Source: Owenia fusiformis (Eukaryota; Annelida; Polychaeta; Sabellida; Oweniidae). Taken from it: DNA of 64,000 nt. Below, piece after piece: positions 1 through 14,927 of the stretch. Made by a program: the position numbers and the translations under genes. The stretch covers positions 8,949,555-9,013,554 of the forward strand of contig CAIIXF020000002.1 of NCBI GenBank assembly GCA_903813345.2, read 5' to 3'. Positions within the stretch are counted from its first letter, which is position 1. Each line of letters starts with the position of its first letter. Below the pieces are notes generated by a model. It did not search any database and had not been told where the DNA came from. It saw only the letters and a program-made list of their open reading frames with translations.

Positions 1-104
1 AAATAGATTCTGTATTGAGAGCAGGCAGGGGTAAACAACCACTTGGGTTTGTTCGGCTTATACTGATACTGATTCAAGTAAAATATATTTGTTTTTGAAG
101 AAAG

Positions 105-515
105 TTAGAATGAGTTAGGATAATAATACCCTGCGTGCAGAGTCTAGTTAAACTACACTCTGCCTAGTAGAGACCATATTACAGTTTAGTAGCCCCGCCC
201 CCACGACGGGTACCGGTGACAGTTTGGGTAATAATATAAATCACTTCTGACCTATGCGCTGACCTTTCTTCCACCATTCAGCGAGCCTGAACAAACATAC
301 GCCAAATGCGTTCTAATTAAATATGCGCATGTCATTGGTCAATTCCGGGCTCAACGATGACGTCAGAATGAATGACCATATATAGAACGTCGGTCAAATT
401 TGGCCGACGAACACTGATTGGCGCGGTGAGTTCACAGGTTTATTTTAGTTTGAAAGAGTGAAGACGAAGCTCTCTTTTAAGAAGTGAAGTCAAACGAATG
501 CAAAGGGTAGGATAA
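105..515. repeat. Dispersed repeat A, copy 1
   Basis: About 400 bp that recurs, diverged, at 14,140-14,485. Shared blocks run in the same order: an 'agtctagtt' start, 'accatattacagtt', 'cgctgacc', 'catatat' and a terminal 'gaatgcaaagggtag'. This copy contains a CRE-like TGACGTCA near 358 and a TATATA about 20 bp downstream, a promoter-like pair. Its last part (GACGAAGCTCTCTTTTAAGA) also occurs near 1,070 and, reversed, near 4,325 and 25,390, so the family is mobile or modular. Class is unknown; an LTR-like or non-autonomous element is possible. Confidence 0.6.
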
Positions 516-3500
516 TAAAGTTTCTCATGTACTTATACTAACTTACAGGCCCGTAGACAGGATTTACACGGGGGGAGCGGTTTTGCCAAGGGGGACTTTT
601 TGACAGTTTTTAGCAGAAATCATGCAAAATGTGCTCAGAATAGTGAAAAACTGCATGATTTTGAAAGAATTTCAGGTCAGGGGAGGGGGGGGGGGGGGCG
701 CGACTTACATACTTATACAATCATATACTTGTTAAAATGAATGACTGGAAAGCCATCTTGATTTTCCGAGGTTTGAAATTAAAAAATTGAAATCAAACAT
801 GTAAGCCAGTATGCCGGAAAAAAAATACATCCAATATAATATTAAATCAATTCATCACCTCTTATGTTTAGATGAGATATAGGATGTTAATCCTAAATGT
901 AATTAGTTAACAACTGATGTTTATACCTCATGATAAACCAAATCATTTCCTCTCCAGTCTCACAGATGAATAACAGAAAAAAGTGATGAGTATCAGAATG
1001 TCAAAATAACCTTTAAATTGATTCATTAGAGTGATACATTCCCTATTAGACCCCTACCCTGCAACGACGAAGCTCTCTTTTAAGAAGCAAAGTCGGACAA
1101 ATGCAAGGGGTATAAGACCCCTTGGTGTAAGATAACATTGGTCAATTAGCTAGTTAGTATAGAATTTATTTTTGTTATTAACTGAAAGCAGGTTTCTCAA
1201 ACCCTTTTCAAGAAATGATTTTGCAATTTTGAAAGATATTCATATATACTCTTTCAATAAAAAAATAAAAATAATCATTGTTGATATAAAAATAACCTCA
1301 CCCGATCAGATTAGACAAATCAAAATATGACTATGATGTATTCTTTATTCTTTATAGACTGAATTAAGCCTATTTTGAAGAATTTATTTTTACACTAACA
1401 AGGTCCATTTTAGTCAACTTAAAGGATGTACTATAATATCCAGAATGGCAGATGGCATTTCCATAAAAAACACTCCCTCATCGAAACATACACAATACAA
1501 GAACATTCTTTCCAGGTAGACCACATAATACTGGAATAGTTCCCTTCTGTTTTATATTAAAACCTGACCTAAGTTTCAGTCTGTTGCTTCCCTTTTCAAT
1601 CATCAAATTTGGCTCCTTTAAAAGAAAGATTCACCTGCACTTTTTGAATAAGAGATAATCCTTGTATCTAGCCTCAGTCAGATATTAGGATCAATATCTA
1701 GTTAGCTAACCAATCAGAATTGCATTTCACATTACAACTGTCATTTAACATTCAAAATATTACCACTAATACCACCTGCCATTTGTTACAGACACGGAAC
1801 ATCAACTGCCAACCACCAAATGACAACAGCCGAACACCGTCGATAGAAAATTTAGACTATGACAATATTTCACCACATCTGACGGTGACATAAAAACAAA
1901 TGAAACATGAAAAATATGAAATTAGATCATATCAGCTATAAAATTTTCTTTCCTAATCAGAGGTTAAAATTAAAACTAATGTTTGAGCACCAGGGTAATA
2001 AAACCTGACCTTACTTCTAGTCTGTTATAAAGGATGTTTCCCATTCTGAGCCATGTCTACATGTTCAAACCTACTAAAAGTATCCGGTTTTGTGATGAAA
2101 GATAAACGTGTAAAAGTATTTGAATAATAAAGAACCTGCTAACCCAATATATTTTGTTCCTGTACATTTTCTATGGTTGTCTGATTTACAATTGGAAGTG
2201 TGCAGACGTGAAAACAAATATGCCATTAAATATCTATTAAGCATTTATGTATAATGTTATCTATAATGTTTTGGAGAATGAAATAACTACAGAATGTTCT
2301 ACTTTATATTTAACTTGAAAAAAGTTCAATTAATACTGTCCCTCCCACACACTAGATACCCCCCCCCCCGTCCCAAACAATAACACAACAAAAAGCATAA
2401 TAGCTGTTCAACTGTCCTTAATCGTATATTCTAAATTTTACCCTATACAAATACTGACCCTCTACCACAAGTAACACTGCCCCCCCCCCCTTTAAGCTAT
2501 CCTCCCAAATAACATGACGAACCTCCATCAATTTTAAATATGAGTAATTTCATATAAAACTGTGAACTGAAGCAGAAAATTCATGTACATGTACAAATTT
2601 TTAAGGAAAAGTGTGTCACAGACAGGTGTGTGTATTCACACAAAAAAACACTTCTTTTGTGAAACTTATAAATGCTAAAGAAAGCACTACCGTTGAAGAC
2701 CTCCCATAGAAACTTATCGAGTGCAATTATGTTATTCTTTATTCATAAGATTTGATGGCACGGTGGTCCGTGTTTTTCTTATAAACAACACCCTACAAGT
2801 TCTCAATGCCTGCTCCCTTGGGGAAAGTTACTCCAACAAACAATTCAGGGGTAGCTGCCAGTGATCATCAAACACAACAATTATTGGATTTTTTCGTGAA
2901 AATTTTTTAATATGTGTGATGGAGTCATTCAAAATCCCCTGATTAAATTTTCTAATAAATGCAACGATGATTTTGGCCATTTTTGGACCAAAATTGTCAC
3001 AAGTGAACCCCCCTATGGAATTTTTCAAAAAGTGAACCCCCTTGGCAAATACTGGCTAAAGGCCTGCTCTTTGTCTTAGGGTAACAATTTTTGAGATATT
3101 TTTGGTCTAATCAAACCCTTAAACCTGTTAACCCCAGACACAAGCTTAGTATTGACTGTGCTCTCAATATAGGTAAAAAGCTAGCACCTAAAAATGTTTT
3201 AGTTTCCGAACAAGAACAACAAGACAGATAAATATATTTTTACTCTTTTTCAATCACTTATCTGAACTATTGACCTCTAAAGTCTTTGCTACACAGTCTT
3301 GAACAGGTAAAACATAAAATAGATGCAAGATACACTCTTTGGTTATTTGATTTGACTTTATCTGAGTATTCTGGTGAGAGTCGTTGATAATCCCTAGCTC
3401 AGACTCAGAGTGTAGATGAAAGTCTTCTCAAACTAGGAAAGGGTATAACAAGTGGGTGATTCCATAGGTTCATGAGTCAAAAAACTAAGATATAGAAAAA

Positions 3501-5422
3501 CATCAACATGCACATTTTACCTGTGATTATACATGTACTGACAGACTGACATAATCAAAGTGAACTAACACGTTGGCATGATTCAAACATAAGGCAGATT
3601 CATCATTAAAATAACATCAATTTACCAATGTTCATAGACAGATTGTTGACATGCTTTTATTTCTCCTGTCTAAAATCAAGCCTTTGGAACATCCCCCTCC
3701 CACTCTCTCCCCCCCGCATCTGAAACTTGTATATCTCAACCTTTTAACATTTCATATTCTGTTTTGTCTTTCCCAATTATTCTAGTATTTCTAACCATAT
3801 TTTACATTACAGAACATATTATACCTCTCTCTAAGATAATTTATTTGATTAATTTGAATAAACGGCCAGATTTTTGACATTTTCATATAATTCAGAGGAT
3901 GCAAGACAAACCTGATTACTTTATTCCTTGCTAATTCCACTCTTTTCCACTCTATTTATATTTAAAAACATGACCACCAAAACTCCCACAAAAAAACATA
4001 ATGAGATCATCACAGATATTGAATCCTGCTGACTTGAACATATTCAACAACAAACTGTCATCCAGGTACAAAAGTCTGAACCAGGCCCGTAGCCAGGGAG
4101 GGTTCAAACCCCCCTCCCCCCCCTGGCCAAAAAATTTCAGAATCATGCAGTTTTTCACCATTCTGAGCACTTTTTTTTAGTGATTTTGGCCATTTTTGGA
4201 CCAAACAAACTTTTATTCGTCTACAAAAGTCTGAACTAAAATTGAATGAATCAATTCAAGTACTAAAAGTAATTCATTAAATACTCAAATACTCTAACCA
4301 AATTAATAGTTTGATTTTGCTTCTTAAAAGAGAGCTTCATCTACACCCTTTGAGTAAGGAAACAAACCTTTGAATGAGACTTTAACCCTAACATACTAGG
4401 CTCCAACACTCTGGGTATAAACTAAGTTGCTCTTCTAGATCTACTGAGTTTCTAGTTTCTAACTTTTCAAGAGTTTGATTTCCAACTTAAAAGATGGCTT
4501 CATCTACAGAAGTGATTTCTATTAGCCACTGTTCTTCAGGATAAGTTTCAGTATTTAATCATAAAGGGTTAATTCATATATCAATATCAAATTTTTTCGT
4601 GAAACTAATTATGTGCTGGAGGTAAAGCCAGGGGGTACAAAAACATTGAACCTAAGTTGGAAATATGAAACTTAAGGGGTTTAGAACATTTAATTAATGC
4701 AAGAAGAGGTTAATAAGACCCTGAGTTAATAAACTTAATATTGGATTAGACACTTTATTCTAGATGCTGTTGCCGATTTCAGCATGTAGAAATAGCTTAG
4801 AATATAATGGTTAAGACAATAAGTTTCAATTATGCTTGACAAGTAAGAATGAAAACAATTATCAAATTCAATTTACAGGGTTATTGGTCCCATTACCCAG
4901 TGTTAATTTGATACTGGTAGACTCATGATGTCATGGCAACCTTTGAATGTTGACCTAGCGACTGAAACAACATACAGAATGACCTAGCAACAATGCCAGA
5001 CAAAATTAAGGTGGCTTCTGGCAAGGGTATATGCATCCAGTTTGCAAAGGTGGCAATCTGTTTTTATGAAATATTTTTGAAATGCTGCAAAAATATGAAA
5101 ATGCATCTTAGTCTTAAATTTTTTTTAATCTATAATTTTGACTGTCTAGAGGTAAGCATTCTTAGAAAAATTGGAAAACATATTTGTAGAAATATCAGTT
5201 CAAAATAATTTATCAAAATGTTCTAAGATTTTGAATATACATGATGCTTATTATCCTGCTTCTCTACCATATAGGGGGGGGTCAATTTCTCTAAATATCC
5301 ACATGAGTATGGACCCATAAATCAATTCTGAGAAAGATCAATTGATTTGTGGATCCACAGAATGTTATAATGAAATTTGAAGAAAATGGCCACTGGACAG
5401 TAACTTCAATAATCATATTGCA
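516..5422. other. Gene-free AT-rich stretch with fragments of dispersed repeats
   Basis: I see no supportable gene. Open frames are short and without recognisable domains. Around 545-690 and, inverted, 4,084-4,200 lie two related pieces containing 'cccgtag' next to G- or C-runs and a shared stretch around 'actgcatgattt'. They look like relatives of the CGTAGCCAG-ended MITE at 5,423. A block near 1,774-1,830 (containing 'tttgttacagacac') recurs near 9,773-9,825. Poly-C runs are frequent (for example 2,360 and 2,480). Confidence 0.5.
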
Positions 5423-5702
5423 TGGGCGTAGCCAGGGGGGGTGCGATGGGTGCGATCGCTCCCCCCCCCCCATAACCTTTGAAAATATGACCATTGGACA
5501 GAGGTAGAAAAGAGCTTTAAAATGCTTTTTATTTGAAGCTTCTAGCTCAATTTTGAAGGAAGTTGCATCAATTTTTGTAAAATTCAAAAGAAATCTTAAT
5601 TTTTTGTGTTGCTTATGGCAAAATAGCACCCCCCCCCTGACCGAAAACTGAAAAATTTTCGGCGATCGCACCCCCCCTGACTGAAAGCTGGCTACGCCCC
5701 TG
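5423..5702. mobile_element. MITE with GGGCGTAGCCAG inverted ends
   Basis: The left end reads GGGCGTAGCCAGGGGGGGTG. The right end, read on the minus strand, is GGGGCGTAGCCAGC followed by a G-run and TGCGATCG. Length is about 280 bp with no transposase, so this is a non-autonomous DNA transposon. Related ends occur at 545, 4,084, 21,541 and 42,712, marking a family in this genome. A 149-codon minus frame across it is the element itself, not a gene. Confidence 0.7.
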
Positions 5703-8700
5703 TATTGACTAATGTCAGATTTGCCTTGTAACCTCAACAAGCTTTAAGGACATATAGAACTTAAAAAAGGTGCGATACCAGATCTTAAAATATACAATAC
5801 GAAGCAAAAGTAATGTAAATAATGCCACTATCATCAAAAGTTAATAAAATGTCACCCTTGCCTTGCCTGCATCATGCCTGGCTACCTCCATGCCTGATCT
5901 GAAAATCTCTCAAGAAACTTCAACATAGCCGAATCACTGGGGTGTTCCCAGAAAAAAATGGGCCCTAAAACAATTTTGGGCCATAAAAGGCCTTAAGGTT
6001 CCAATATGTGGGCCTTTTGGGCATCACTGGACCTTATTTTTAATTTTAGGCCAAACTTTGAAAGCGCGAACTGTTTCTTATCAGACCTGAAATTTGCCCC
6101 CCCCCCTTGTTGGTTCCCAGATCCGTCCCTGCGAATAGTAAATGCATGTAATAAATAAGCTTGTCATGTTGGCGTGAGCAGACTGACCTTAGACATTAAC
6201 ATAACCAGTATTTATGATCTAATCTGTTCATGGGATGTGAACATTACATGACAAAATATGTCAACTACTTACTTACCATTTTGATTTTCAAACATGAAAA
6301 TGGTATATACCTTAACTGAAAATCCAAAATAAATAACGCTTGGGTTTTCTTTTTTTGGTTTATTTTCTAATTTTTAATTCAAAATTACAGAAAAATCCTG
6401 ATATAATTTTCACATATAATTTTCACATCCCTATCACACACACACCTACCTGGCTGCAAATGTCCATGGAATTAAATGTTCATGATTGAAAATCTATTTT
6501 CCAGTACACCCTGATCTAGCATGTAGCGAAACACAGCAAGTGATTTAGCTCAATATGACATCACATGGGAACAGAATTAGTCACACCCAATGTAAAAGCA
6601 CGATAATTACTAGATGTATTTTCCAATCAGAATATTCATTGATCTTTCGTAACGAGCTTGATCTCAATTGGGATGGTTTAATTCAGAATATACCAGTGTT
6701 TGATAAATGAGAAGAGCTATTAATTTAATGAAATTGGCACGAAAATGCAAATATGTAGAATTGACCATAGTTTGAGATCAAGACATGAGGTCTAATGCAT
6801 TTTACTAATTGAAAAAGGACGAGGCACAGGGCAGTGTAGAAAAATGTGGGTCCCAATGAGGGAAAATGTGAAAAAGTGAATCACACCCAAAAAAGTGGCC
6901 TCCAATATAAGCTAATAAAGGGGTATTTTCAAAGTTGGACAATTTGTGCCAAAAATGGCTACCTAAAAATTTACCCAGCATGTCTAGAAAACGAGTCCAG
7001 TTCTTATTTTTATCCCAACAAAACAACCCTGAAATTTTAAAACCAATTTGTCAAGCAATTTGTCTGGAAATACACAGACGGGTAAGTGAGAACGCAATTT
7101 GCTGTCTGCCAAACTGACACGAATATTGTATAATTTCAGTCAAATAAAAATTTGTGAAGTGTCAGAAAAGAAATAAATACAAGAGACCTTAATTTACCAA
7201 AACAACATTTATATAAACTGGAATTATTCATTGTGAAATTATTTCAATATGAAATCATTATCTGATAATGGATAATTAGAAAATACAATTTGTTAAATGA
7301 TCAACTTATGCCAATTAAGACATTATAATAAACCATGTCATCATGCTTCCTTTTTAGTCTTGAACTCATATTTTTCTATAAAAGTATGTAACTTACATAA
7401 TTATGCATATCTGTAGCCTATATAAAGGGACTCTTGTTTAAATATATAACTTTGCACCCTATACATGTACATGTAGTTGCCAAAGCAATGCCATACTTTT
7501 ATACGAAACGAATACTAAAAAAAAAGAAAATTTGAAAAAATATCACAGAACAGTCATACATTTCAATTCCGCTGGGACAGACAACCTCTAGAATACACCC
7601 TCCATGTAATTACACCCACACTTCCAGTGTCATGCATATCTCCCAAATGCAGGCACCCAATCTCAAAATGGATCCAAAAACCAACAAAATGACATGCCAT
7701 TTCTTCATTATCATGATTGATCAGATTGAAGGCAACTAATTCCCTGGAGAGAAATTCAATGACGGTCATGTTTTAAAACTGAAAATAAAGCAACAAATAG
7801 TGGAATCAGCAAGGAATAAAGTAATTGGGCATGTAGTCAACACTCTAAATTGTATGGAAATGCAAGAAAATGATGCAGTTCATTCAAGTTTTAGAGAGAA
7901 ATAGAGTGAAATATAGAGGCATGGTCAAGGAGAAATTTTGCTCAAGTGGTTCCTCAGTAAATCTAATATATTGGATGAGATAATTACAACTAATATAATC
8001 ACCCCCAAAGAGATGGATTACCACAAAATCTTAAATCAATAATCTAGTCTTAAATTCTCTCCAACATCTAAACAATCAAAGTAATTTTCTGGTAATTTGT
8101 TACAATTCTCAGCATAATTCAACAATCATTTAACAATTGTCTTGCTTATTTAACAATTTTGCCTCAATTTTGCATTGAAAACAGACCCAACTGTGACAAT
8201 TTTTGTAAGGGATGAGGACATCATTTTACAGTGAGTCACTTTCATGTCAATAATCTTAAAGAGTTCCTTACAGAAACAAGATACCAACAAATGTGATGCT
8301 TATAAATCGATTCCATGGAGTCATAAAATCAAGTCTTTTAATGGACAGTTAGTTCAAAATGAACACATAGTTCAAAACTCAAAATTCGTCAAATTCTTGG
8401 ATGTTTTCAACAATATCAAAAATAGAACAATAACATGCATATTATTATGGTACTGATAAGATTTCAATCATCCACTAGGAAGGAACATAAGTTAAGGTAC
8501 TTGGTATATCATCTGAAATAAGGCTATAAGAAACAATACTGGGCCAGAACACGTTGTTTCTCCACTACTAGCTTGAAACTATGCTACCCCCCCCAATATC
8601 TCTTCTTACACAAGGCAATCGAACTTTACAAATATTATGCAATCTTGCATTTAGCCCATGACCATCCATCATGCCTCCCCCTTCACTTCTACCCCCTCTT

Positions 8701-11700
8701 ACCATATAAAGGGCTAGAGCATCCCTGGTCCCAAGGATATTTCACTTCTTTCCTGAATTTAAGGATAAATGAAGTCCTTTGAAGAAGAAAGATCTAGAGA
8801 TAAATGAGGGGAACTTACAAAAAATTGATGCAAGAGCAAAATTTTATACAGAGAGCTTTAAGAAAATCCTTTGACATTCCTTCATCAATTCCTCAACTAA
8901 TCACAGTATGATTCGATATTTGTCATATTAGCGCAGCTTTAATATCAAAAATACACCAAACTAATCAAATATATCAGAATAACAAAACCGAGTTGGTATT
9001 AGTCAACCATTCCATTTGGTTGAAGTAATCCAAACACAGAATATATAGAACAGACAGATTTTGTTTTATATTAAACCAAACGAGGAGAAAAAATCAGTAA
9101 CTCAAATATAAAACAGTAATAAAATGTCAAATCATTTGACAGCTAAAACATGTGGAAAAAATCACTCTAAATGACCTCTTATCCTGCCCAAAAAAAACAA
9201 TAAAAATGACATAAAACACAAACACTTTGTATGATACTATCCTCATTTTTATCTGTAATTGTTTTCATCTGGGATACATCAATCCTGGTTCTATCTCTCA
9301 AATCATCATTCACAATAGGCTTCATTCTGTTAGTCTCTTTATCAGATGTTTCTTTATGATCAGTTTCCTATCTAACTTAACACATTTCATCATCATAGAA
9401 AGCCAAGCCTTTTCCGTTTCTCAATGCAATAAAGACAGATGCTATGAGTCTCAGAATGACATTTTATAGTCTTTCTTCAAGCCCTTTTGATACCTCCCCC
9501 CCCCCCTCTCCCATACACCTCTTCAGCTCTTCTTAGAGTCGATGGGGCTGTTTCAGAGCCTTGATGAAAGACTACACAACTAACTTCTATATTAAACTTT
9601 TTATTACAAGTCTACATACCATAAACACAACCATGTACGTTAAACACCTTTGCAAAAGATGGTGAACATTTACCTACAATGAATGAATCACTTATTTCAT
9701 CAAACGATAAATTTACTTGAAAGTATCATTTTCAGAATATAGGAGCTTGTAAACAAATGTGTGAAATGTCACTACCTGCTATTTGTTACAGACACCAACC
9801 ACCAAATGTCACCTGCCAAGCAATGTCCACCAAAAAGTTAGAAACTATAACAGTGAAAAACCAGTGAACACTCACCTACCAACAACAAACCATTCTGTAA
9901 AATATATTAATGAACATCCACCGACTACGAACACTTTTTACTTATAAACCTCTACGACTTTAATTTACTTTACTTATAAGCTATATAATATCATTTTCAG
10001 CATGCAAGACCTTTTAGAAAACCACAATGTTAAACATACAAACATCCATCATCAATTCTTTATTTTTAAATCAAACATCAACAAATAAAGAATTTGTGAT
10101 CACAGACAGGTCACAGTGACCTATAAAACATTTCAAAAAAATAAAAAAGCTGCATTAGATCTGATCTCATGATTTATTGAAATAAAAGCACTTAGGTTTG
10201 CAAATTGTAAATAAATATAAGCTACCCCTGAATAAAACTTTTGTAAACTGTAAAAATATCTTTCCAAGTCAGATTGTAAGAATTCACCTCTGATTTTCAG
10301 GGTTGGTAATTGTAGGCTGTTTGTCATTTATGAGATAACACTTATCTGAATATGAGGAGGGAAGTTATCCATATCTTGTTTTTTGTCTGATTCTGGTCTG
10401 AGGTTAAGACCCCTAAATATTAAATTGGTCTGGTATCTTTCCAGTAATGTCTTCCAACTGAGATTCCTGTGAATCACATTAGAAACCACCTTACCAAGAG
10501 CAAAAGAGCAAAGAAAATACGGATCAGAATGTAGCATTTATACAAAGAGAATATACTGAACTTAAAAATCAAAACCTTTTCTTTGCTCTAGTTGATTTAT
10601 TTCATATGACGTGTGTGCATGAATAAAATGTAAAATAAAATTATCAAGAAAATGGGCCGTAAATTTTCATACTTTGGGCCCAAGTTTTGGTTTTAGGAGC
10701 CCAAATCATTTTTTTGACTTGTAATATCCCCCTCCCCCCCCCCCTTAATAGTTTTTAGATCTAGCCCTGGACTGGGGGAGAGAGTCTGAAACTGAGGGAG
10801 GCAAGAGAGGGGGACTGGAGAGACCTGGAGACTGGAAATATTAGAATACATTTCATCTGACCTTCCTCAAATAACAACCCTTTAACCAAAATAAAATACA
10901 AGAAAAACATCAATCTATTAAATTACATTTCATGTGTGCAAATCATTAAGATAGTCCAGTGTGTATTATTTATAGTTTCCCACATATTTGTGTTCAGTGT
11001 ATTATACTCAAACACACACACCCATGGTAACCAGATAAGTAGCCTTCCCATTTTCAAACAGTCATGATTGTCATGCAAATTTTCCACTTTTCCTCTTTAA
11101 ATATGTAAGACCTGCCTGATTTTCTTTCATTTTTACACAATTTGACGTGTTAGCTATAAAACTGTTTTGTTTTTTCTTGCTGATTTCATGTTATTTCACT
11201 CTATTTTGAGTTTTAGAACATGACCACCTGGGTGTATTCAATCCCAGGTAAGTGCAGTACTACAACCACACCCATAGCATAGCATGATAATATCACATCA
11301 CCTGGAAGTATGAAGTATCAATGATTACTTGCCCTTTGCAATCATATAATTTTCTTTCTTAAAAGTGAGATTCAACTTCACTCTTCACATCAAAAAGCCT
11401 CTCCAAAAATTTGATTTTTACCCTTTAAATAGTACACTGAGCCTGAGTTTGGTTCTAATTTAAAATGCAAAGTTTATCAAAACAGCTCTAAGAAACAATT
11501 TTCTATCACAAGTTTTAGATATAAAGAAGATCTCTGATAAATTAGAATGATCACCTTTGCTAATTAATAGTAAATAGAGAGGGAGTACATCCACATTAAT
11601 GAACCCAAAGGTATGAGATAAAATATCAGCTTTGCTGATGGGGCCAGTGGTTTGTTTATTTTAGACTCCACACCTTTCCCTTGTTCCTCCCAGACTGTTT

Positions 11701-12656
11701 AATAACACAAGAAAGCTGCTGAAAAAATGTTTATTTAACAAATTGATATGGAACACATTTAATTGCTATAAACCCATTAACCTCTCAGTGAATAAAACAG
11801 TTATGTGCTAGGTGGTTTTAGATACAGGGTTTATCCAAAGGGAAATAGGTGTATCCCCTGAAAGTCCATGTATCTAAAACAGGCAAACATGACAGATATA
11901 CCCCAAATCTAAAGAGAGCTGCTAAGGCATTGGGAGCTTTGATACAGAGTTTATCTTACAGGAAAATATATATCCCCCAAGGGACTAAAAAAAGACAGAC
12001 GAGGGTTAACCATCGCGATAGCCGCGCCCCCTTTGTCTTTATCCTTCTCGCAAATGGCATATAAGAGGGGCTCTGGCATACCAGAAAGGGGTTAACTTTT
12101 GTTTTGAAATCCGTTGGAAATATTGACATTAATTGAGTTGAGTAAAATGGGACAAGAATGAACATATTCTCTGTATGCCATGGACCCAGGACATTCTGAT
12201 TAGCCATACCCCTTCAGGGCTCTCGCCAGGCTTTTAGATTGTGGCGCAGCACGACACTCTATTTAGCTCCCTCCACACCCTATTGGCAAATCATGACTGT
12301 TTTCAGTCTAAACTTGACTAAATATACAACAATTGCAAGTAAAAAGGATAAAACATAACATAAATATGATTTATCACAATTGAACGGTTATTCTGAAGAT
12401 GTTAGCACCACACCCTAAATATTTCCTGGGGAGAGCCCTGCCCTTTCTTTGAACTTGTTAGTTAATTGGTTGGATCAAAACAATGAATTCTGTCAAAAGA
12501 CAAAGTCCTTTAGTTTTATGCTTGCATCAATATGTTGACTCAAAGAATGTGTAAATTTGAAGAAGTGAAATACTGTCTCAATACATCATACTTCTTCTTT
12601 GCCTCATTGATAAACATTTTCCTTTACTGGTCAAAATTTGCTTCAAAAGTGCTACA
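5703..12656. other. Gene-free stretch, no recognisable coding exon
   Basis: No domain or convincing splice-bounded exon was seen. A repeat block around 8,724-8,800 (containing 'aatgaagtcctttgaa') recurs near 56,809-56,885. A neighbouring segment with 'agtatcagaatg' occurs near 985 and 56,790, so these are parts of one dispersed family. Poly-C tracts lie near 6,100, 8,585, 9,496 and 10,730. This could be intergenic or a large intron. Confidence 0.45.
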
Positions 12657-12765
12657 AGAATTGCCTCAAGGTACTAAAAGATTTGTCTCAAAGTACTAAA
12701 AGATTTGCCTCAAAGTACTTAAAGATTTACCTCAAAGTTCTAAAAGATTTGCCTCAAAGTATATA
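12657..12765. repeat. 24-bp tandem repeat, about 4-5 copies
   Basis: Imperfect tandem copies of a unit like 'aaagatttgcctcaaagta' plus 'ctaa', running through 12,657-12,765. No coding interpretation. Confidence 0.75.
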
Positions 12766-14139
12766 ATATATACAACCAGGATGTATATATCCTTCTAGAA
12801 ATCAGAGGTCACCATTATATTAAGAAAAATAGCTTTCTTAAAAAGCAAAATAGAATGTTTGATTATTATTTAAATGTAAACTTGAATAATGCTATGTAAA
12901 CAAAATAGATTATTGGATAATAAATGCACATTTAACTTCCTTGTTGGCCATAATTTTCACAAAAAACATATTAATATATAGAAAATCCAGTTATGCTTCA
13001 CCTTCATACAATCAGTCAAAACACTAAGAATTAATAGGGAAATTCAGAGACTTGAAACTCGATATAAAAATCAAGGATCTGTGAAACATATACATATACC
13101 TTTTATAATGGAACACTCTTAGTTCTACTACCATGTTCCATGATTTGATACACATTAAAGTCAGTTGGTCACAGGACATTGAAAACTGATGTGTTCTCCT
13201 TACAAAGGTATTCTACTTATAAAGGTTTTCTACTTCAAAGAATTTACTGGATACAGATTTCTCAATGAGGTAAATAGTGAGCGAAGATACCATCAATATG
13301 TCAGATAGAAGTTGCACCACTAAAGTTTAGATTTGCACCACTCATTTCACCATTATTTTAGATGAAGCTCAAGAAAATCAACATCTAAGCTCATAAGACT
13401 CAATTTCCTTTTTGCACAGAAAACATTCTCACTATTAAAATGATAACTTATAGAAGATCCTCCCAATTATAGTTCCCCAGGCAGCCAAGAGCCATAAAAT
13501 GCACAAGGCACAATCAATGCTTCTGTCACGTTCAAAATATAACTCATATTACAAAATCAATAGACCCTAAGGGGTTTCAAACATTTCCTCACAAGATTTA
13601 CATTGTATAATTGGGGTTATAACGAGAATGCATCACTCTTTGCAGATCATAGAAATACCCATGAAAATAATTCAGTCCGGCATGTTTTAAAATTGCAAAT
13701 AATGCACAGAAAACATGAAGCCAATGAAAAATAAAGTAATTTTCCATAGAGTTATAGCACTAATTGCAAAGAAATCAGAAAATCTGTTAGTATATTCAAT
13801 TTTAAGAGAGAAAATATGTAGAATAGGAGTGAAAAGAGAGAAAATTTAAGCATGGGAAGTTATTGATCACCATGGGTTTTGGCAAATAAGGATGCGTCCA
13901 GATTAGTATTGATTAAATGAAGTGGCACTGTTTTTGTTATTACAATTATAGAGTGGTTGAGAGAAACCCTCCTCTTCAAAAGTTTGGTATGGCAAACTTC
14001 CATGCTGGACCATGAGTACAGTTAAAACCAGTTTGTGTTAAGCAATTGTTAAAAATACTATATTTTCATATATTTTTTTGATCTAATATAACTGAAGAGA
14101 ATTTCAATCGCCACATGCGAAGAGAAAACTACAAGTGAT
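12766..14139. other. Unassigned AT-rich stretch
   Basis: I see no gene or clear element here. Confidence 0.4.
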
Positions 14140-14485
14140 GAATTCTGATGAGTCTAGTTATAAACTACCCTCTGCATGGTATAGACTATATTACAGTTAA
14201 GCAGCACCACCCACATGACCTATGCCCAGGACAGCCCAGGTCAAAATCATTTCAAACCAACCACGCTGACCCTTTTCCAACCAATCAGCGAGTTGGGAGG
14301 AATATGCTAAATGCGTGCTCATTAACAATGCAATCACGTCAGAGGACCATATATTGAAAGTCGTCCATATTTCAGCAAAAAATTCTGATTGCCTCGGAGA
14401 GTGAATTCAGAGATTTATTGTAAACTGAAAGAGTAGCTATCTCATAAGAGGTGAAGTCAATTGAATGCAAAGGGTAGTGATGAAT
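14140..14485. repeat. Dispersed repeat A, copy 2
   Basis: Diverged second copy of the repeat at 105-515, in the same orientation. The CRE-like site is reduced to a CACGTCA form near 14,335, followed by CATATAT. It ends with 'gaatgcaaagggtag' as copy 1 does. A region just downstream (near 14,567) contains 'ttgccaaacttttagagggg', a relic of the ACACTCCCC-ended transposon family. Confidence 0.6.
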
Positions 14486-14927
14486 AGTACCAAAGTGTTT
14501 AAAGTCAGCATTACAGTGCCAATAGTGTCACATGGACACTTAAAAAGATCAAGAAGAAAAAATATCAAATGGAGGGTTGCCAAACTTTTAGAGGGGATTG
14601 TATCGTGATTAGTCTGGGAATTAATAAATATTATTCAAGTTCACTATAAATAAAAAACAAGTGGGAAGGTATCAAGTTAAAATTACACATTATTCTAAAA
14701 ATAATTCAGTAAGATTAAAATAGATTGACACATGATAAATTATAAGATTTAAACCCTTTGTTAATTTTTGAGAACTTTTTGGGTAAAATAGACATTTTGG
14801 TCAAACCAGGCATTAATTATGTAAAAATTGTCAATTCTGAAATAGAAAGGATTTTTCATATTTTGAATAATTTCATGTCTCAGACCCTTTGTGATGTATT
14901 TTGTCATAATAATCCTTCCTGTTACAG

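Noticed and set aside
5291-5740. 149-codon minus-strand ORF
   Set aside because: It runs through the CGTAGCCAG-ended MITE and its G/C tracts, and has no domain; the element explains it.
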